Assembly: GCF_900156425.1 (NCBI RefSeq)
Contig: NZ_FTNO01000001.1
Coordinates: 1,178,001-1,242,000, forward strand
DNA from: Haladaptatus litoreus
GTDB taxonomy: Archaea; Halobacteriota; Halobacteria; Halobacteriales; Haladaptataceae
Reading direction: 5' to 3'
DNA length: 64,000 bases
The notes under the pieces are model-generated. The model was not told the DNA's origin, searched no databases, and saw only the letters and a program-made list of their open reading frames with translations. Of the stretch, positions 8,336 through 17,160 are shown one piece after another. Within the stretch, counting starts at the first letter, position 1, and each line of letters begins with the position of its first letter. Position numbers and translations under genes: made by a program.

Positions 8336-9487
8336 TTATCGCGCCTCCATGATGGTAGTCGTGACACAGTTTCCAAATCCGCCGACGTTGCAGGCCAGTG
8401 CGACTTCCGCGTCAACCTGTCGCTTTCCGGCCTCGCCGAGCAGTTGTTGATGCAGTTCGTACGCCTGTGCGACCCCGCTCGCGCCGAGCGGGTGACCCTT
8501 AGATTTCAGGCCGCCGGAGGTGTTGATGGGGAGTTCCCCGTCGCGGTCGGTGACACCCTCCTCGACGGCTTTCCAGCCTTCCCCTTGGTCGAAGAAGCCG
8601 ACAGCCTCGCTCTGGAGAAATTCGAGGATGGTGAACATGTCGTGGAGTTCCGCCACGTCCACGTCGTCGGGGTCGCGTTCGGCCATCTGGTAGGCGAGTT
8701 CGCTGCTCTCGTAGGCCGCACCCATCACGGTGGGGTCGGCGCGCTGGTGTACGACGTGAGTGTCCGTCGCGCCCGCGATACCCGAAATCACGGTGTAGTC
8801 GTCGGTGTACTCCTTCGCCTTCGATTCGGGACAGAACAGGAGCGCCGCGCTCCCGTCGGTGATGGGACAGAAGTCGTACAGTCGCAGCGGGTCGGCCACG
8901 ATTGGCGAGTCCATCACCGTCTCCAAATCCACCTCCTTGCGGAACTGGGCGTGCGGATTATCGACGCCGTTTTTGTGATTCTTCACGGCCACCTTCGCCA
9001 AACTCTCGCGCGGCGCGTCGTACTCGTGGAGGTACCTGCGGGCGGTCAACCCCGCAAAACTCGGGAGCGTGACGCCGTGTTTGTACTCTTCGGGGTGGGT
9101 CAGCGAGGCGATTACGTCCGTCGCCTCGGCGGTGGATTTGTGGGTCATCTTCTCGCCGCCGACGAGCATGGTCATGTTGCTCGCCCCCGACGCGACGGAT
9201 TGCCACGACGAATAAATTCCTGCTCCGCCGCTCGCGCTCGTCTGGTCTACCCGCTGGGTGTAGGCCGGAAGCGCGCCCAAATCGTGTGCCAATGCGTTCG
9301 GAATCCCCGTCTGGCCCTCGAACTCGCCGCTCGCCATGTTCGAGACGTAGAGATGTTCTACGTCCAGTGGCGAGACAGAAGCATCGTCGAGACAGGCCTG
9401 TCCGGCTTCAGCGAGCAGGTCGCGTATCCACCCCTCGCGGTTGCCGAACTCGGTCATCGACGCGCCGATGACTGCGACTCGGTTCAT
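8336..9487 (-). CDS. Thiolase-fold protein with Ser in place of nucleophilic Cys
   Basis: A 383-residue thiolase of the SCP2/archaeal class. The fold is intact: N-terminal MNRVAVIGASMTEFG, the C-terminal GHPLGASG with the base-activating His, and ACNVGGFGNC near the end. At the nucleophile loop, however, the family ACASGG reads TSASGG (Ser84, codon AGC near 9228), so ordinary thiolysis should not work. DUF35-partnered aldolases of the Ltp2 type also depart from classical thiolase chemistry, so a C-C lyase or acyl-binding role is an alternative. It is the first gene of a two-gene operon; a TATA-like element lies about 25 bases upstream of 9487. Confidence 0.88.
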   Translation of the reverse strand: MNRVAVIGASMTEFGNREGWIRDLLAEAGQACLDDASVSPLDVEHLYVSNMASGEFEGQTGIPNALAHDLGALPAYTQRVDQTSASGGAGIYSSWQSVASGASNMTMLVGGEKMTHKSTAEATDVIASLTHPEEYKHGVTLPSFAGLTARRYLHEYDAPRESLAKVAVKNHKNGVDNPHAQFRKEVDLETVMDSPIVADPLRLYDFCPITDGSAALLFCPESKAKEYTDDYTVISGIAGATDTHVVHQRADPTVMGAAYESSELAYQMAERDPDDVDVAELHDMFTILEFLQSEAVGFFDQGEGWKAVEEGVTDRDGELPINTSGGLKSKGHPLGASGVAQAYELHQQLLGEAGKRQVDAEVALACNVGGFGNCVTTTIMEAR

Positions 9488-9561
9488 GGCACAGACGACG
9501 CGCGGGTGGGTTTAGAATCTTGAGATTGCGGTTCCCGAAGGGAAGACATTTGTCACGATCC

Positions 9562-9972
9562 ATGCTTGTGTCAGATTTTCGACAAAGAGCCTTCCTCACC
9601 GCTACCACCACGGCACCGATTGTTGGTTCCGGCTGTCTCGGGATTCTCGATTCTCCAGAAGCGAGGTTCGGTCGTCTCGACTTCATCAACGCCGACGACA
9701 AACCACATGAATTTCATATCGTATTTGAACGGGACGGAGCCCGTATCCACGAACTCTCTCGCCGAGTGGCGAGCGATGACATCGAAGGTTTTCGCGTCAA
9801 TCACGAAGAGTGGGCAAGCAAGCCGGCTCGGTACACGCTGTCCATAGCGGTGGCCGACGACCGAAATGATGTGACGTACACGGAGGACGGATGTCACGAC
9901 CTGATACTCAACTACAGGCCCGGTCGTATCGGCATCTACTCGCACAACCACGGCGAGAAATGTGAGAAGTAG
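9562..9972 (+). CDS. Putative lipoprotein
   Basis: A 136-residue exported protein. The N-terminus has basic residues (DFRQRAF), a hydrophobic segment and a lipobox VGSGC at about residues 21-25, so it should be lipid-anchored outside the membrane. The remainder is a beta-rich domain with INADDKPHEFHIVFERDG, resembling small haloarchaeal lipoproteins with an Ig-like or cupredoxin-like sandwich; CHDLILNY and HNHGEKCEK hold two Cys and several His at the end. I start at 9562 because the signal peptide then has normal length; the frame opens at 9520. No function is known. Confidence 0.7.
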   Translation: MLVSDFRQRAFLTATTTAPIVGSGCLGILDSPEARFGRLDFINADDKPHEFHIVFERDGARIHELSRRVASDDIEGFRVNHEEWASKPARYTLSIAVADDRNDVTYTEDGCHDLILNYRPGRIGIYSHNHGEKCEK

Positions 9973-10040
9973 TGTTTGTCAGATTTCTCGGGACATTGTG
10001 AGACAGAGCCAAGGTACTGGATACCATAGATTCATCTGCC

Positions 10041-10340
10041 GTGGCAAAAGACGACTTCAATTCCATCACGGGACTACCGGAAGAACTCGGCATCGACGAG
10101 GATTTGGGGCGAACCGAACAACGCCTCACGATTCGAATCGAAAAACGACGCTACGACAAGCCGGTGACCATCGTGGAAGGGTTCGACACCGATTCGGCCA
10201 ATCTGAAAGAACTCGCGTCGGAACTCAAGCGAAAGATGGCGACCGGCGGAACGATACAGGACGAAGCGATCGAACTTCAAGGGAATCACCGCGAGCGAGT
10301 GGGGGAGGTTCTGCGAGAGAAGGGATACGCCGTCGAGTAG
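10041..10340 (+). CDS. Translation initiation factor SUI1/eIF1 homologue
   Basis: A 99-residue SUI1-fold protein that helps the small ribosomal subunit choose start codons. Motifs are GLPEELGIDEDL, RIEKRRYDKPVTIVEGF and the C-terminal ATGGTIQDEAIELQGNH, which is highly conserved in archaeal aIF1. The start codon is GTG at 10041. It is convergent with the acyl-CoA synthetase gene; the two 3' ends share an imperfect hairpin at 10332-10359. Confidence 0.93.
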   Translation: MAKDDFNSITGLPEELGIDEDLGRTEQRLTIRIEKRRYDKPVTIVEGFDTDSANLKELASELKRKMATGGTIQDEAIELQGNHRERVGEVLREKGYAVE

Positions 10341-10359
10341 GCGAACACCTACATTCGAC
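10332..10359. terminator. Hairpin between convergent genes
   Basis: GTCGA+GTAGG pairs with CCTAC+TCGAC with a 6-base loop and a 2-base bulge, spanning the SUI1 stop and the start of the 3' end of the synthetase gene. It may act on both transcripts. Confidence 0.35.
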
Positions 10360-11984
10360 TACCCGAACTTCGCCTGTTCCTTGTCGCGGAGTTCGATACG
10401 CCTGATTTTTCCGCTGGAGGTTTTCGGCAGTTCGTCCACGAACTCGATTCTGCGTGGATACTTGTACGGTGCAGTCTCTTCTTTCATGTACTCCTGTAGC
10501 TCCTCCACGAGTTCATCGCTTCCTTCGTAGCCATCCGCGAGGATAACGTAGGCCTTGACGACGTTTCCGCGTTCAGTGTGGGGACTGCCGACCGCGGCAG
10601 CCTCCGCAACCGCCGAATGGCCGATGAGCGCGTCTTCGACCTCGAACGGGCCGATTCGGTAGCCCGAGGAGATGATGATGTCGTCCGCTCGCCCTTCGAA
10701 GAAGAAGTATCCGTCCTTGTCCTCGCTCGCCAAGTCACCCGTTCGGTAGTAGGCACCCGAGAACGTCTTCTCGTCCAGATTCGGCTTCTCGAAGTAGCCG
10801 TCGAAAATCGCGGGGCTGTCTACGGGAACTGCAATTTCGCCGATTTCGCCGGGTTCGACTTCCTCGTCGTCTACGGTGTCGATGATGGTCGTGCCGAGTC
10901 CGGGTGTCGGCTTACCCATGCTTCCCGGTTTCACGTCGATTCCGGGGTAGTTCGTCACCAGTGCGACGGTTTCGGTCTGGCCGTAGCCGTCCCGCGGCGT
11001 CACGCCGAACGCCTCGTCGAACGCTTGAATCGGTTCGCGGTTCAGCGGTTCGCCCGCCGAAACGACCTCCGTGAGCGAGAGGTCGTAGTCGGCCATGTCG
11101 TCTTCTTGCGTGAACATCCGGTACTGCGTCGGCACCGCACAGAGCCGGGTGACGCCCTCTTCTTCCATCAACGAGAGGAACGTTTTAGGGTCGAAATCAC
11201 CCCGATAAATCAACTGCGACGCGCCCGTCGTCAGCGCGACGCCGACCGGACTCCAGAACCATTTGGCCCACCCGGTGCCGGTCGTCGCCCACAGGAGTTC
11301 GTCCTCGAAATCCGTTCCCTGTTCGACGCCCCACCAGTATCGTCCGTTGACACGCTCGAAACAGTGCATCCAGCGATGGCGGTGAAGCACGGGTTTCGGT
11401 TGGCCGGTCGTTCCGCTGGTGTAGTTGATGGACATCGGCGACTGCGCGCCGATGTCCGGCCCGTCGTGTTCGGTCGATTCGCCATCGACCAACGCGGCGA
11501 AGGATTCCCAACTACCCGTCCGCGACCCGTCCAGCACAACCATCGTGTCCAACGGCGTCTCGTCCAGAATCGGTTCGACCATCTCGGTCAGTTCGTCGTG
11601 ACAGACGATGGTGGTCGCCTCGCAGTCGTTCGCGCGGAATTGGAGGTCTTTCGGCTTCAGCATGGCCGAACACGGTACCAGAATCGCGCCGCGCTTCAGC
11701 GCCCCGAGTTGAATCGCGAACACGTCAGGATGTCGCGGGAGCAGGTGCATCACACGGTCACCTTCGCCGACGCCGAGCGATTCGAGGGCGTTGGCGAATC
11801 GGTTCATATCGTCGCGCAGGTCGGCGTAGGTTCTCTGTTCCTCTCCTCCCTCGTCGTCGCGGAATTTGATCGCGAGTCGATGGCCGAACTGCTCGGCGTG
11901 CGACTCGATGACTGCCGGGAGGTTGTAATCTTCCGGAATATCCCACTCGAACTCCGCACGTTCGCGCTGGTAGTCGATTTGCAT
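10359..11984 (-). CDS. Acyl-CoA synthetase (AMP-forming)
   Basis: A 541-residue ANL-superfamily ligase that activates a carboxylic acid through an acyl-AMP to acyl-CoA. The P-loop-like motif is YTSGTTGQPK, the A5 motif DGYGQTET, the A7/A8 region YRTGDLASEDKDGYFFFEGR and DDIISSGYRI, and the C-terminal catalytic Lys lies in PKTSSGKIRR. Composition and length match medium-chain and benzoate-type synthetases of haloarchaea; substrate is not certain. It is transcribed alone, divergent from the NmrA-like gene at 12116. Confidence 0.9.
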   Translation of the reverse strand: MQIDYQRERAEFEWDIPEDYNLPAVIESHAEQFGHRLAIKFRDDEGGEEQRTYADLRDDMNRFANALESLGVGEGDRVMHLLPRHPDVFAIQLGALKRGAILVPCSAMLKPKDLQFRANDCEATTIVCHDELTEMVEPILDETPLDTMVVLDGSRTGSWESFAALVDGESTEHDGPDIGAQSPMSINYTSGTTGQPKPVLHRHRWMHCFERVNGRYWWGVEQGTDFEDELLWATTGTGWAKWFWSPVGVALTTGASQLIYRGDFDPKTFLSLMEEEGVTRLCAVPTQYRMFTQEDDMADYDLSLTEVVSAGEPLNREPIQAFDEAFGVTPRDGYGQTETVALVTNYPGIDVKPGSMGKPTPGLGTTIIDTVDDEEVEPGEIGEIAVPVDSPAIFDGYFEKPNLDEKTFSGAYYRTGDLASEDKDGYFFFEGRADDIIISSGYRIGPFEVEDALIGHSAVAEAAAVGSPHTERGNVVKAYVILADGYEGSDELVEELQEYMKEETAPYKYPRRIEFVDELPKTSSGKIRRIELRDKEQAKFG

Positions 11985-12115
11985 TCATCGAAAAATGGAT
12001 GGACGGTTATTTGGTTTTGTCGTCTGCTATCATGGTGCGGAGAGGAAATGGGGTTCGGTGTTTTCCAAAATCCGAACGTTATTGGTCACTGTAGTACCCA
12101 ACTGATTACTGTCGT

Positions 12116-13030
12116 ATGCCGGATAGTTCGACGGATGTCGTCACGGGCGCGTTCAGTTTCACGGGGAGCTACATCGCAGACCGATTGCTGGATGCAGGTC
12201 GAGATGTGGTGACTCTCACTAACCACCCTAATCGGCGCACTGCGTTCTCCGAACGGGTTCGAACCGAACCCTATGCGTTCGACGATTTCGACGCTCTCAT
12301 CGAGATTTTGACCGGGGTCGATACCCTGTACAACACCTACTGGATTCGGATTCCACGGGATGGCACCACGTTCGCGGACGCCATCGACAACAGTCGAACG
12401 CTCATCGAGGCGGCGGATGCCGCAGGTGTCCGCCGCCTCGTTCATTTCAGCGTATCGAACCCGTCTCGCTCCGCCCCACCATACTATCGTGGGAAGGCCA
12501 AAGTCGAGGAAATCGTCACGGCGTCCGACCTTTCGACGGCGATTCTCCGCCCGACGCTGATTTTCGGGGTGGAAGATATTCTACTGAACAACATCGCATG
12601 GTTCATGCGACGGCTCCCGGTGTTCGGTGTCTTCGGAAACGGTGACTATCGAGTGCAACCGGTTTATGCAGGTGACGTTGCCGACATCGCAATCGAACAC
12701 GGCCAGCGAAACGAAAACGTAACTATCGACGTTGCTGGTCCGGATGTGTACACCTTCGAAGAACTACTTCAAGAGTTTGCCCACCTGCTCGACGTTCGCT
12801 GTCGGATTCTTCGTCTCCCACTCAGATTCGCATACGCTGGAGTGAAACTGCTCGAACTGTTCGTCGATGATACGATTCTAACGTGGGACGAAGCGACGGT
12901 TCTCATGGACGGCTATTTGACAACAGATACGCCGCCACGAGGAACGACGAAATTCACCGACTGGGTGCGCGAAAATGCGGAATCGCTCGGACGCGACTAC
13001 GCTTCGTTTCGAGAGCGCCACGGTCGATGA
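12116..13030 (+). CDS. NAD(P)-binding NmrA/SDR-type epimerase-like protein
   Basis: A 304-residue Rossmann-fold protein. The nucleotide-binding loop reads TGAFSFTGSYIA, a variant of TGxxGxxG with Ala and Phe in place of a Gly, as in other atypical (extended-like) SDRs. Further family segments are GVDTLYNTYWIR, GVRRLVHFSVSNP, the YYRGKAKVE in place of YxxxK, and LRPTLIFG. The C-terminal part resembles complex I NDUFA9-like proteins and UDP-sugar epimerases. The function may be redox sensing or quinone-linked; no substrate can be inferred. Confidence 0.85.
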   Translation: MPDSSTDVVTGAFSFTGSYIADRLLDAGRDVVTLTNHPNRRTAFSERVRTEPYAFDDFDALIEILTGVDTLYNTYWIRIPRDGTTFADAIDNSRTLIEAADAAGVRRLVHFSVSNPSRSAPPYYRGKAKVEEIVTASDLSTAILRPTLIFGVEDILLNNIAWFMRRLPVFGVFGNGDYRVQPVYAGDVADIAIEHGQRNENVTIDVAGPDVYTFEELLQEFAHLLDVRCRILRLPLRFAYAGVKLLELFVDDTILTWDEATVLMDGYLTTDTPPRGTTKFTDWVRENAESLGRDYASFRERHGR

Positions 13031-13120
13031 GAAAAATGATTTCTCGAAGCCGAGTTCGACACCACTTCGACTGGTTTGGTCACCAGTATCTATTTGCTCG
13101 ATTCCGTCGTATGATCTTCG

Positions 13121-13714
13121 ATGCCCGGGAAGAAACTGCTGATGATAGTCGGCGATTTCGGCGAAGATTACGAAATTATGGTGCCGTTTCAAGCACTGCA
13201 AGCGGTGGGTCACGAAGTCGATGCAGTGTGCCCCGACAAGGACGGCGGCGACACGGTGAAGACCGCGATTCACGACTTCCGAGGTGACCAGACGTATTTG
13301 GAAACGCGAGGGCACGATTTCGCGCTGACAGCGTCGTTCGACGACATCGACCCTGCGGATTACGACGCCCTCGTCATTCCGGGTGGTCGCGCACCCGAGT
13401 ACCTCAGAAACTACGACGAAGTCATCGAAGTGGTTCAGCACTTCGACAACGAAAACAAACCTATCGCCGCTATCTGCCACGCCGCCCAAATTCTCGCCGC
13501 GGCGGACGTTATCGAAGGACGGACGTGTTCGGCCTACTCCGCGCTGAAATCCGATGTCGAGGGTGCTGGTGGGGAGTACTACGACGGCGTGACGACCGAT
13601 GGAAACCTCGTGACAGGCCGTGATTGGGGCGACCACGTCGAGTGGATTTCCCAATTCCTCGACGTACTGGGGACGAATATTGACCACGAAGAAGCAGTCA
13701 CTGCGGACGACTGA
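13121..13714 (+). CDS. DJ-1/PfpI family protein
   Basis: A 197-residue glutamine-amidotransferase-like protein of the DJ-1/PfpI group. The nucleophile elbow is AICHAAQ (Cys at about residue 116 followed by His), the conserved Glu lies in FGEDYE, and [10 protein letters not shown] is typical of PfpI. Members act as proteases, deglycases or glyoxalases; annotations as protease are often wrong. A TATA-like element about 28 bases upstream supports the start. Confidence 0.9.
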   Translation: MPGKKLLMIVGDFGEDYEIMVPFQALQAVGHEVDAVCPDKDGGDTVKTAIHDFRGDQTYLETRGHDFALTASFDDIDPADYDALVIPGGRAPEYLRNYDEVIEVVQHFDNENKPIAAICHAAQILAAADVIEGRTCSAYSALKSDVEGAGGEYYDGVTTDGNLVTGRDWGDHVEWISQFLDVLGTNIDHEEAVTADD

Positions 13715-13786
13715 TTGCCGTCGCTCTTTTCCGAATCGTGGCTTCGTTGAAAAAGAATCGTTCGATGTGGTTCAGGCGGACGAGCC

Positions 13787-14332
13787 TCAGTTGGAGGCGT
13801 TACCGCCGGTATTGTTTCCGCCTCCTCCTTGTGTTGTTGTGGTGGTTCCTTGTGTTGTGGTGGTCGTTCCACCGTTACCGCCACCACCTTGGATGGTGGT
13901 GCTAAGCAGGTTGAGTGTACTACTGAATATCGATGCATCACCGGAGAAGCGGCGTGTGCTATCCGTACTCAGCGAGAGGTCGCGGCCGAAGACGAACGTC
14001 GTGATTTGACCTTGATCCCCGCCACCTAGTTGGTAGCGGATGACGTAGCCACTGTAGTCGTCTGGCTGGGTGATTTCCGGGACGTCCCCTCCACCTGGTC
14101 GCTCGAGCAGTCGCACCGTGGTCGACTGTTCGAGTGATGCGGTCACGCGGAACTGGACTCCAGGGTGGTAGTCGTAGGTGTACACCAGCACGTTCTGGTT
14201 TTGTGCCGACGCACTTCCGGTACTCCCAAGACCCAGCGCGAGTGCGCCCGTTGCGAGCGCGCCCTTTTTCATGAACGAGCGTCGTTCAGTCGGTTCTACA
14301 AATTCAGCGTCGTGATTGTCGTTCTCGGACAT
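13787..14332 (-). CDS. Exported Tat-substrate protein with Thr/Gly-rich tail
   Basis: A 181-residue secreted protein. A twin-arginine signal (TERRSFMKKGALATGALALG) ends at an Ala-X-Ala site before QNQNVLVYTYDYHPG. The mature domain (about 100 residues) has short beta strands; the last 40 residues alternate GGGG and TTTTT runs and look disordered. I start at ATG 14332 (MSENDNHDAEF) because the signal is then at the usual distance; the frame opens at 14377. GGTGGGAGAGGGAG before the ATG can serve as ribosome binding site. The family is not known to me. Confidence 0.75.
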   Translation of the reverse strand: MSENDNHDAEFVEPTERRSFMKKGALATGALALGLGSTGSASAQNQNVLVYTYDYHPGVQFRVTASLEQSTTVRLLERPGGGDVPEITQPDDYSGYVIRYQLGGGDQGQITTFVFGRDLSLSTDSTRRFSGDASIFSSTLNLLSTTIQGGGGNGGTTTTTQGTTTTTQGGGGNNTGGNASN

Positions 14333-14931
14333 CTCTCCCTCTCCCACCTGTAAGTCAGTATCTCTGATAAAGCACACAGAACTTTCAATTTTGTAGAGTT
14401 ATCCTACCTCCTGTTGAACCATCGTAATCCTCGCACCTATGCCGGTAACGCTCGTTACAATTCCATTTTACCGACTTGAGACGAAATCCACGAGTTACGA
14501 TTCTCGACCCACTTTCGTATAGCGCAATAGAATTTATGAGGCCTGTATCGGACAGACGCATTGGTTCTAATCCACCATTTCATCGTGTCCTACAATACAG
14601 CACCCCGAAAAACACGTAGTCTTACTCCGCTGATTCGAACGTTCGAAGTACTGTCGTTTCCCGGGGTTCCGCCGAAGAATCATTCGACAATCTCGCCGCT
14701 GTCGTTCGGCTTTCCGTTTGCCTCCGGTTTCCGATACCATGTCGCTTCGATATGAGCGTCGTGGTGGGATAACTGCGAAAGTCTCTCGTCTGTTTTTATC
14801 CCTGTGTCAAACAAAATCAGGAAGTGGTTGCAACCCTACACCGAGTTCGTCTCCCCCGAAATCGAAGTCGTTTCGGCACAGCTCGAAAATTGGGTCGGTA
14901 ATTCCACCAGATGGGTCGCGTCACAGTCGGT
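14333..14931. other. Gene-poor stretch beside the recombinase
   Basis: About 600 bases with low GC. It contains the promoter of the Tat-substrate gene, the motif TATAGCGCAATAGAATTTAT at 14518-14542, and a small plus-strand frame at 14804-14947. No other supported gene. Confidence 0.5.
14518..14542 (+). promoter_or_regulatory. TATAGCGAAATA-type motif, copy 2
   Basis: Reads TATAGCGCAATAGAATTTAT followed by GAGGCC. Its similarity with the minus-strand copy near 43050 continues for about 30 bases, beyond what a TATA box needs. No annotated gene starts downstream. Confidence 0.4.
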
Positions 14932-14947
14932 TTACGACAGCGCGTAG
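14804..14947 (+). CDS. Doubtful short frame overlapping recombinase 3' end
   Basis: From GTG 14804 a 47-codon frame with coding-like codon use encodes KIRKWLQPYTEF...VSAQLENWVGNSTRWVAS and ends 16 bases inside the recombinase gene. The frame is open from about 14756. It has no good TATA at the expected distance, so it may be the 3' remnant of a lost gene rather than a functional small protein. Confidence 0.3.
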   Translation: MSNKIRKWLQPYTEFVSPEIEVVSAQLENWVGNSTRWVASQSVYDSA

Positions 14948-15990
14948 ATGTTCGCTTCGTATACTTCCCGCACGCGATCCCCCCAGTTGTGTGTGTAGGT
15001 GTCGATGATATCGCTCGCCACGTCGCCGCGAAGATATTTGACGATGCCACGGTCGCCGGTTCGGTCGCGGAGATGCGTCGTGAAGAAGTGCCGGAAGTAG
15101 TGGGGTGTGACGTTCTCTTCCGCACCGCCACCGGTTCGATACCATCCGTGTTCGCGGGCGTGGCACTCTACGATGTTCCGAATCATTTTGGGAGTGAGTC
15201 GGTTTCCCCAGTCGCCGCTCGTACTGACGAACAGCGGCTCCGCAGGCGATTGCGCATCCGGTCGAATCGCAAGCCATCGAACCAACACCCGCCGAAGTTC
15301 ATCGTCCACCGGGACGATGGTTTCACGTTTCCGCTTGTTCGAGGCGGTTCGTTCCTCTCCGTTGATAACCTGTCCCCTGACCGCATCCGCGGCGACGAAA
15401 ATCGAGTCGGGGCGGCCGTCGAGTTGCGGGCGTTCGCCGAGCGAGTAGGCAGCCCGCACATCTTCGTCGGCGAGGTTTACGTCCCGCAGGTCGAGGTTGC
15501 TCACCTCGCCGACACGCATCCCGGTTTTCAGCAGGGCGAAGACGACAGCACGTTCCAGCGGATGCGTCACCTCCGAAACGAATTTCCGCATGCCCATCAC
15601 CGAAATTTCGCGACGCATCGGGTCTTTGTCGATTGACTCGTGCATCTCCTCGACCACGAGCGCCATCGGATTCGATTCGAACGCGCCGACCTGCGTCATG
15701 TAGCCGTAAAACCGGTGCAGATAGGAGGCGTAGGTGGCGATGGTACTTTCGGCGTGGTCACCGCGGAGAGTGTGAATCCACGCCATGCAGTCGCGCTGTG
15801 TCGCCGCTTCGGGGGCGACACTCCGCCCCGAGGGATTCTTGTCGGGGTCGGTGAGAAACGTCTCGAAACGCCGTAGAACGCGCTTGTAGGCAGCTCGAGT
15901 TCGTTCGCTTTTCCCGTGGTAAAGCAGGTCTTGCAGGAAATATCCGACTGGGTCGTCGGGATTCGGCGTGTCCGGGCTACGGGCGGCCAT
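14932..15990 (-). CDS. Tyrosine recombinase (XerC/D-like integrase)
   Basis: A 352-residue site-specific recombinase. An N-terminal SAM-like DNA-binding domain (SERTRAAYKRVLRRFETFL) precedes the catalytic domain: first Arg in KTGMRVGEVSNLDLRD, HxxR in PHYFRHFFTTHL, the later His in TYTHNWGDR and the Tyr nucleophile in REVYEANIY. All catalytic residues are present. The start at 15990 is fixed by GGAGGT four bases upstream, inside the last codons of the DUF5805 gene, which it overlaps by 14 bases. No direct repeats or tRNA are visible nearby, so this is probably a resident haloarchaeal recombinase rather than part of a provirus. Confidence 0.9.
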   Translation of the reverse strand: MAARSPDTPNPDDPVGYFLQDLLYHGKSERTRAAYKRVLRRFETFLTDPDKNPSGRSVAPEAATQRDCMAWIHTLRGDHAESTIATYASYLHRFYGYMTQVGAFESNPMALVVEEMHESIDKDPMRREISVMGMRKFVSEVTHPLERAVVFALLKTGMRVGEVSNLDLRDVNLADEDVRAAYSLGERPQLDGRPDSIFVAADAVRGQVINGEERTASNKRKRETIVPVDDELRRVLVRWLAIRPDAQSPAEPLFVSTSGDWGNRLTPKMIRNIVECHAREHGWYRTGGGAEENVTPHYFRHFFTTHLRDRTGDRGIVKYLRGDVASDIIDTYTHNWGDRVREVYEANIYALS

Positions 15991-16369
15991 CGGTACCTCC
16001 GACGAGTGTGTATCCTCCGTGGCGGCCACTGTACTGTACCCGGTTCGCAGATTGGAGTTCGTTCAGCACGTCTTCGAGCCTATCCTCGAAATCTCCGGCG
16101 AGCCGTTCGACCAGTTCGTCCCACGACAAGTTCTCCTCTGTCGCGAGGGTTTCGAGCAGGCGTGTTTTCAGTTCGTCACCCCCAGGGTTCGACCCCTCCT
16201 CAGGGGCTTGCACGGGGTTCATCTCGAGACCGCGTCTTCCGGCCTGTACCATGGTTCTGACGAACTCGCTTTGGCTCATGTCGAGTTCGTCGGCGTGCGA
16301 CTGCCACTCTTCTTTCTGATATTTCGGAATGTATGTCTTCACGACAGCTCTGCTCGTCTCGTCGGCCAT
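15977..16369 (-). CDS. DUF5805 protein, co-translated with recombinase
   Basis: A 130-residue DNA-binding-like protein. The N-terminus (VVKTYIPKYQKEEWQSHADEL, then MSQSEFVRTMVQAGRRG) has a ribbon-helix-helix look; the C-terminal half (WDELVERL, LEDVLNELQSANRVQYSGRHGGYTLV) is a winged-helix. I recognise it as DUF5805, commonly next to haloarchaeal recombinases. It probably regulates or accompanies the recombinase. ATG 16369 is chosen over 16408 because family members start MADE/MSDD; a TATA-like GGATAAAGT near 16427 fits either. Confidence 0.85.
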   Translation of the reverse strand: MADETSRAVVKTYIPKYQKEEWQSHADELDMSQSEFVRTMVQAGRRGLEMNPVQAPEEGSNPGGDELKTRLLETLATEENLSWDELVERLAGDFEDRLEDVLNELQSANRVQYSGRHGGYTLVGGTDGRP

Positions 16370-17160
16370 GATTCCATCTCTCTGTCTCGGTATTTCAATT
16401 TGTCCCATACAGAGTGATAAGGGACTTTATCCCTATTTTTGGACCTCTTTTTGAGCGCCAAAACACTCCATATCGTCGAAAATAGTACTGCCATTGCATC
16501 GGTTTTGGCCCCATCAAAGACGATATTATTTTAGAGAGAAATTGAAATGGATTGTGAATTTACATACTATACCAATGCTGGCGTTTAAGCCAAAACTTTC
16601 GACACGGCAAATCCGATACTTTTCTTCCTTCACCTCGGGTTCGCGTCCTAATCGAAGGGACAAACTGAGTTTGAAAGTAGGATTATTTCTTCAATCATAT
16701 GGGTTTATAAATATACGTCAGACTCACCGACCGTAACGAAATTCTCATTTGCTGTCCCTATTTCACACACGAACTATCGAGTTGGTCGCTCGACTGCTAT
16801 CGTAGAAGGTGTTCATAATGTCAACGATACTTACAGACACGCACTTTGTAGTGAGTTCATCGTAGATAATAGGTAGCGTCGTTTTCGAGTACGTCGATAG
16901 CTGGAACGTCCGGCTTGTTTTTTGCACCTTCGGTAAAGTTCGTGATGCACGAAACTACATCAGTATCTCGAATCGACGCACCGAATCATTCGTTTCGATT
17001 TTGTTCACTGTTGCGCGACCAATCTATATATCGTATTTCGCTATATCCTTCCGTTCCCGGGTCGGTCGGGAAAAGTGCCGATAAAAACAACGGATGTCTC
17101 TTTTTCTCACAGTGGAATATGGGATTCCTCTCCAGCGCGCGAATTGGTGTCTAAGCCTGA
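16370..17160. other. AT-rich gene-poor stretch
   Basis: About 790 bases of low GC with only short frames lacking haloarchaeal composition (for example 16494-16736 and 16915-17154). It holds TATATAAATATACG-like AT tracts near 16704 and the inverted TATAGCGAAATA-type motif at 17024-17048. It ends in a DUF2182 remnant. It looks like decayed acquired DNA. Confidence 0.5.
17024..17048 (-). promoter_or_regulatory. TATAGCGAAATA-type motif, copy 3
   Basis: On the minus strand it reads ATATAGCGAAATACGATATA, differing from copy 1 at two positions. It is nearly palindromic at its ends (ATATA...TATAT). Confidence 0.4.

Noticed and set aside
8444..9523. Long plus-strand frame opposite the thiolase gene
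   Set aside because: It is an antisense frame caused by GC-rich third positions of the thiolase gene; it has no family match and no promoter.
10578..12212. 544-codon plus-strand frame opposite the acyl-CoA synthetase
   Set aside because: Antisense frame of a well-identified gene, with Arg/Val-rich composition unlike haloarchaeal proteins.
14932..16369. Provirus or integrative element around the tyrosine recombinase
   Set aside because: No structural, replication or tRNA/attachment features are seen within 10 kb; flanking genes are ordinary chromosomal ones.
16494..16736. 80-codon frame in the AT-rich stretch
   Set aside because: Composition is Arg/Phe-rich and not acidic, and no promoter or family match is visible.
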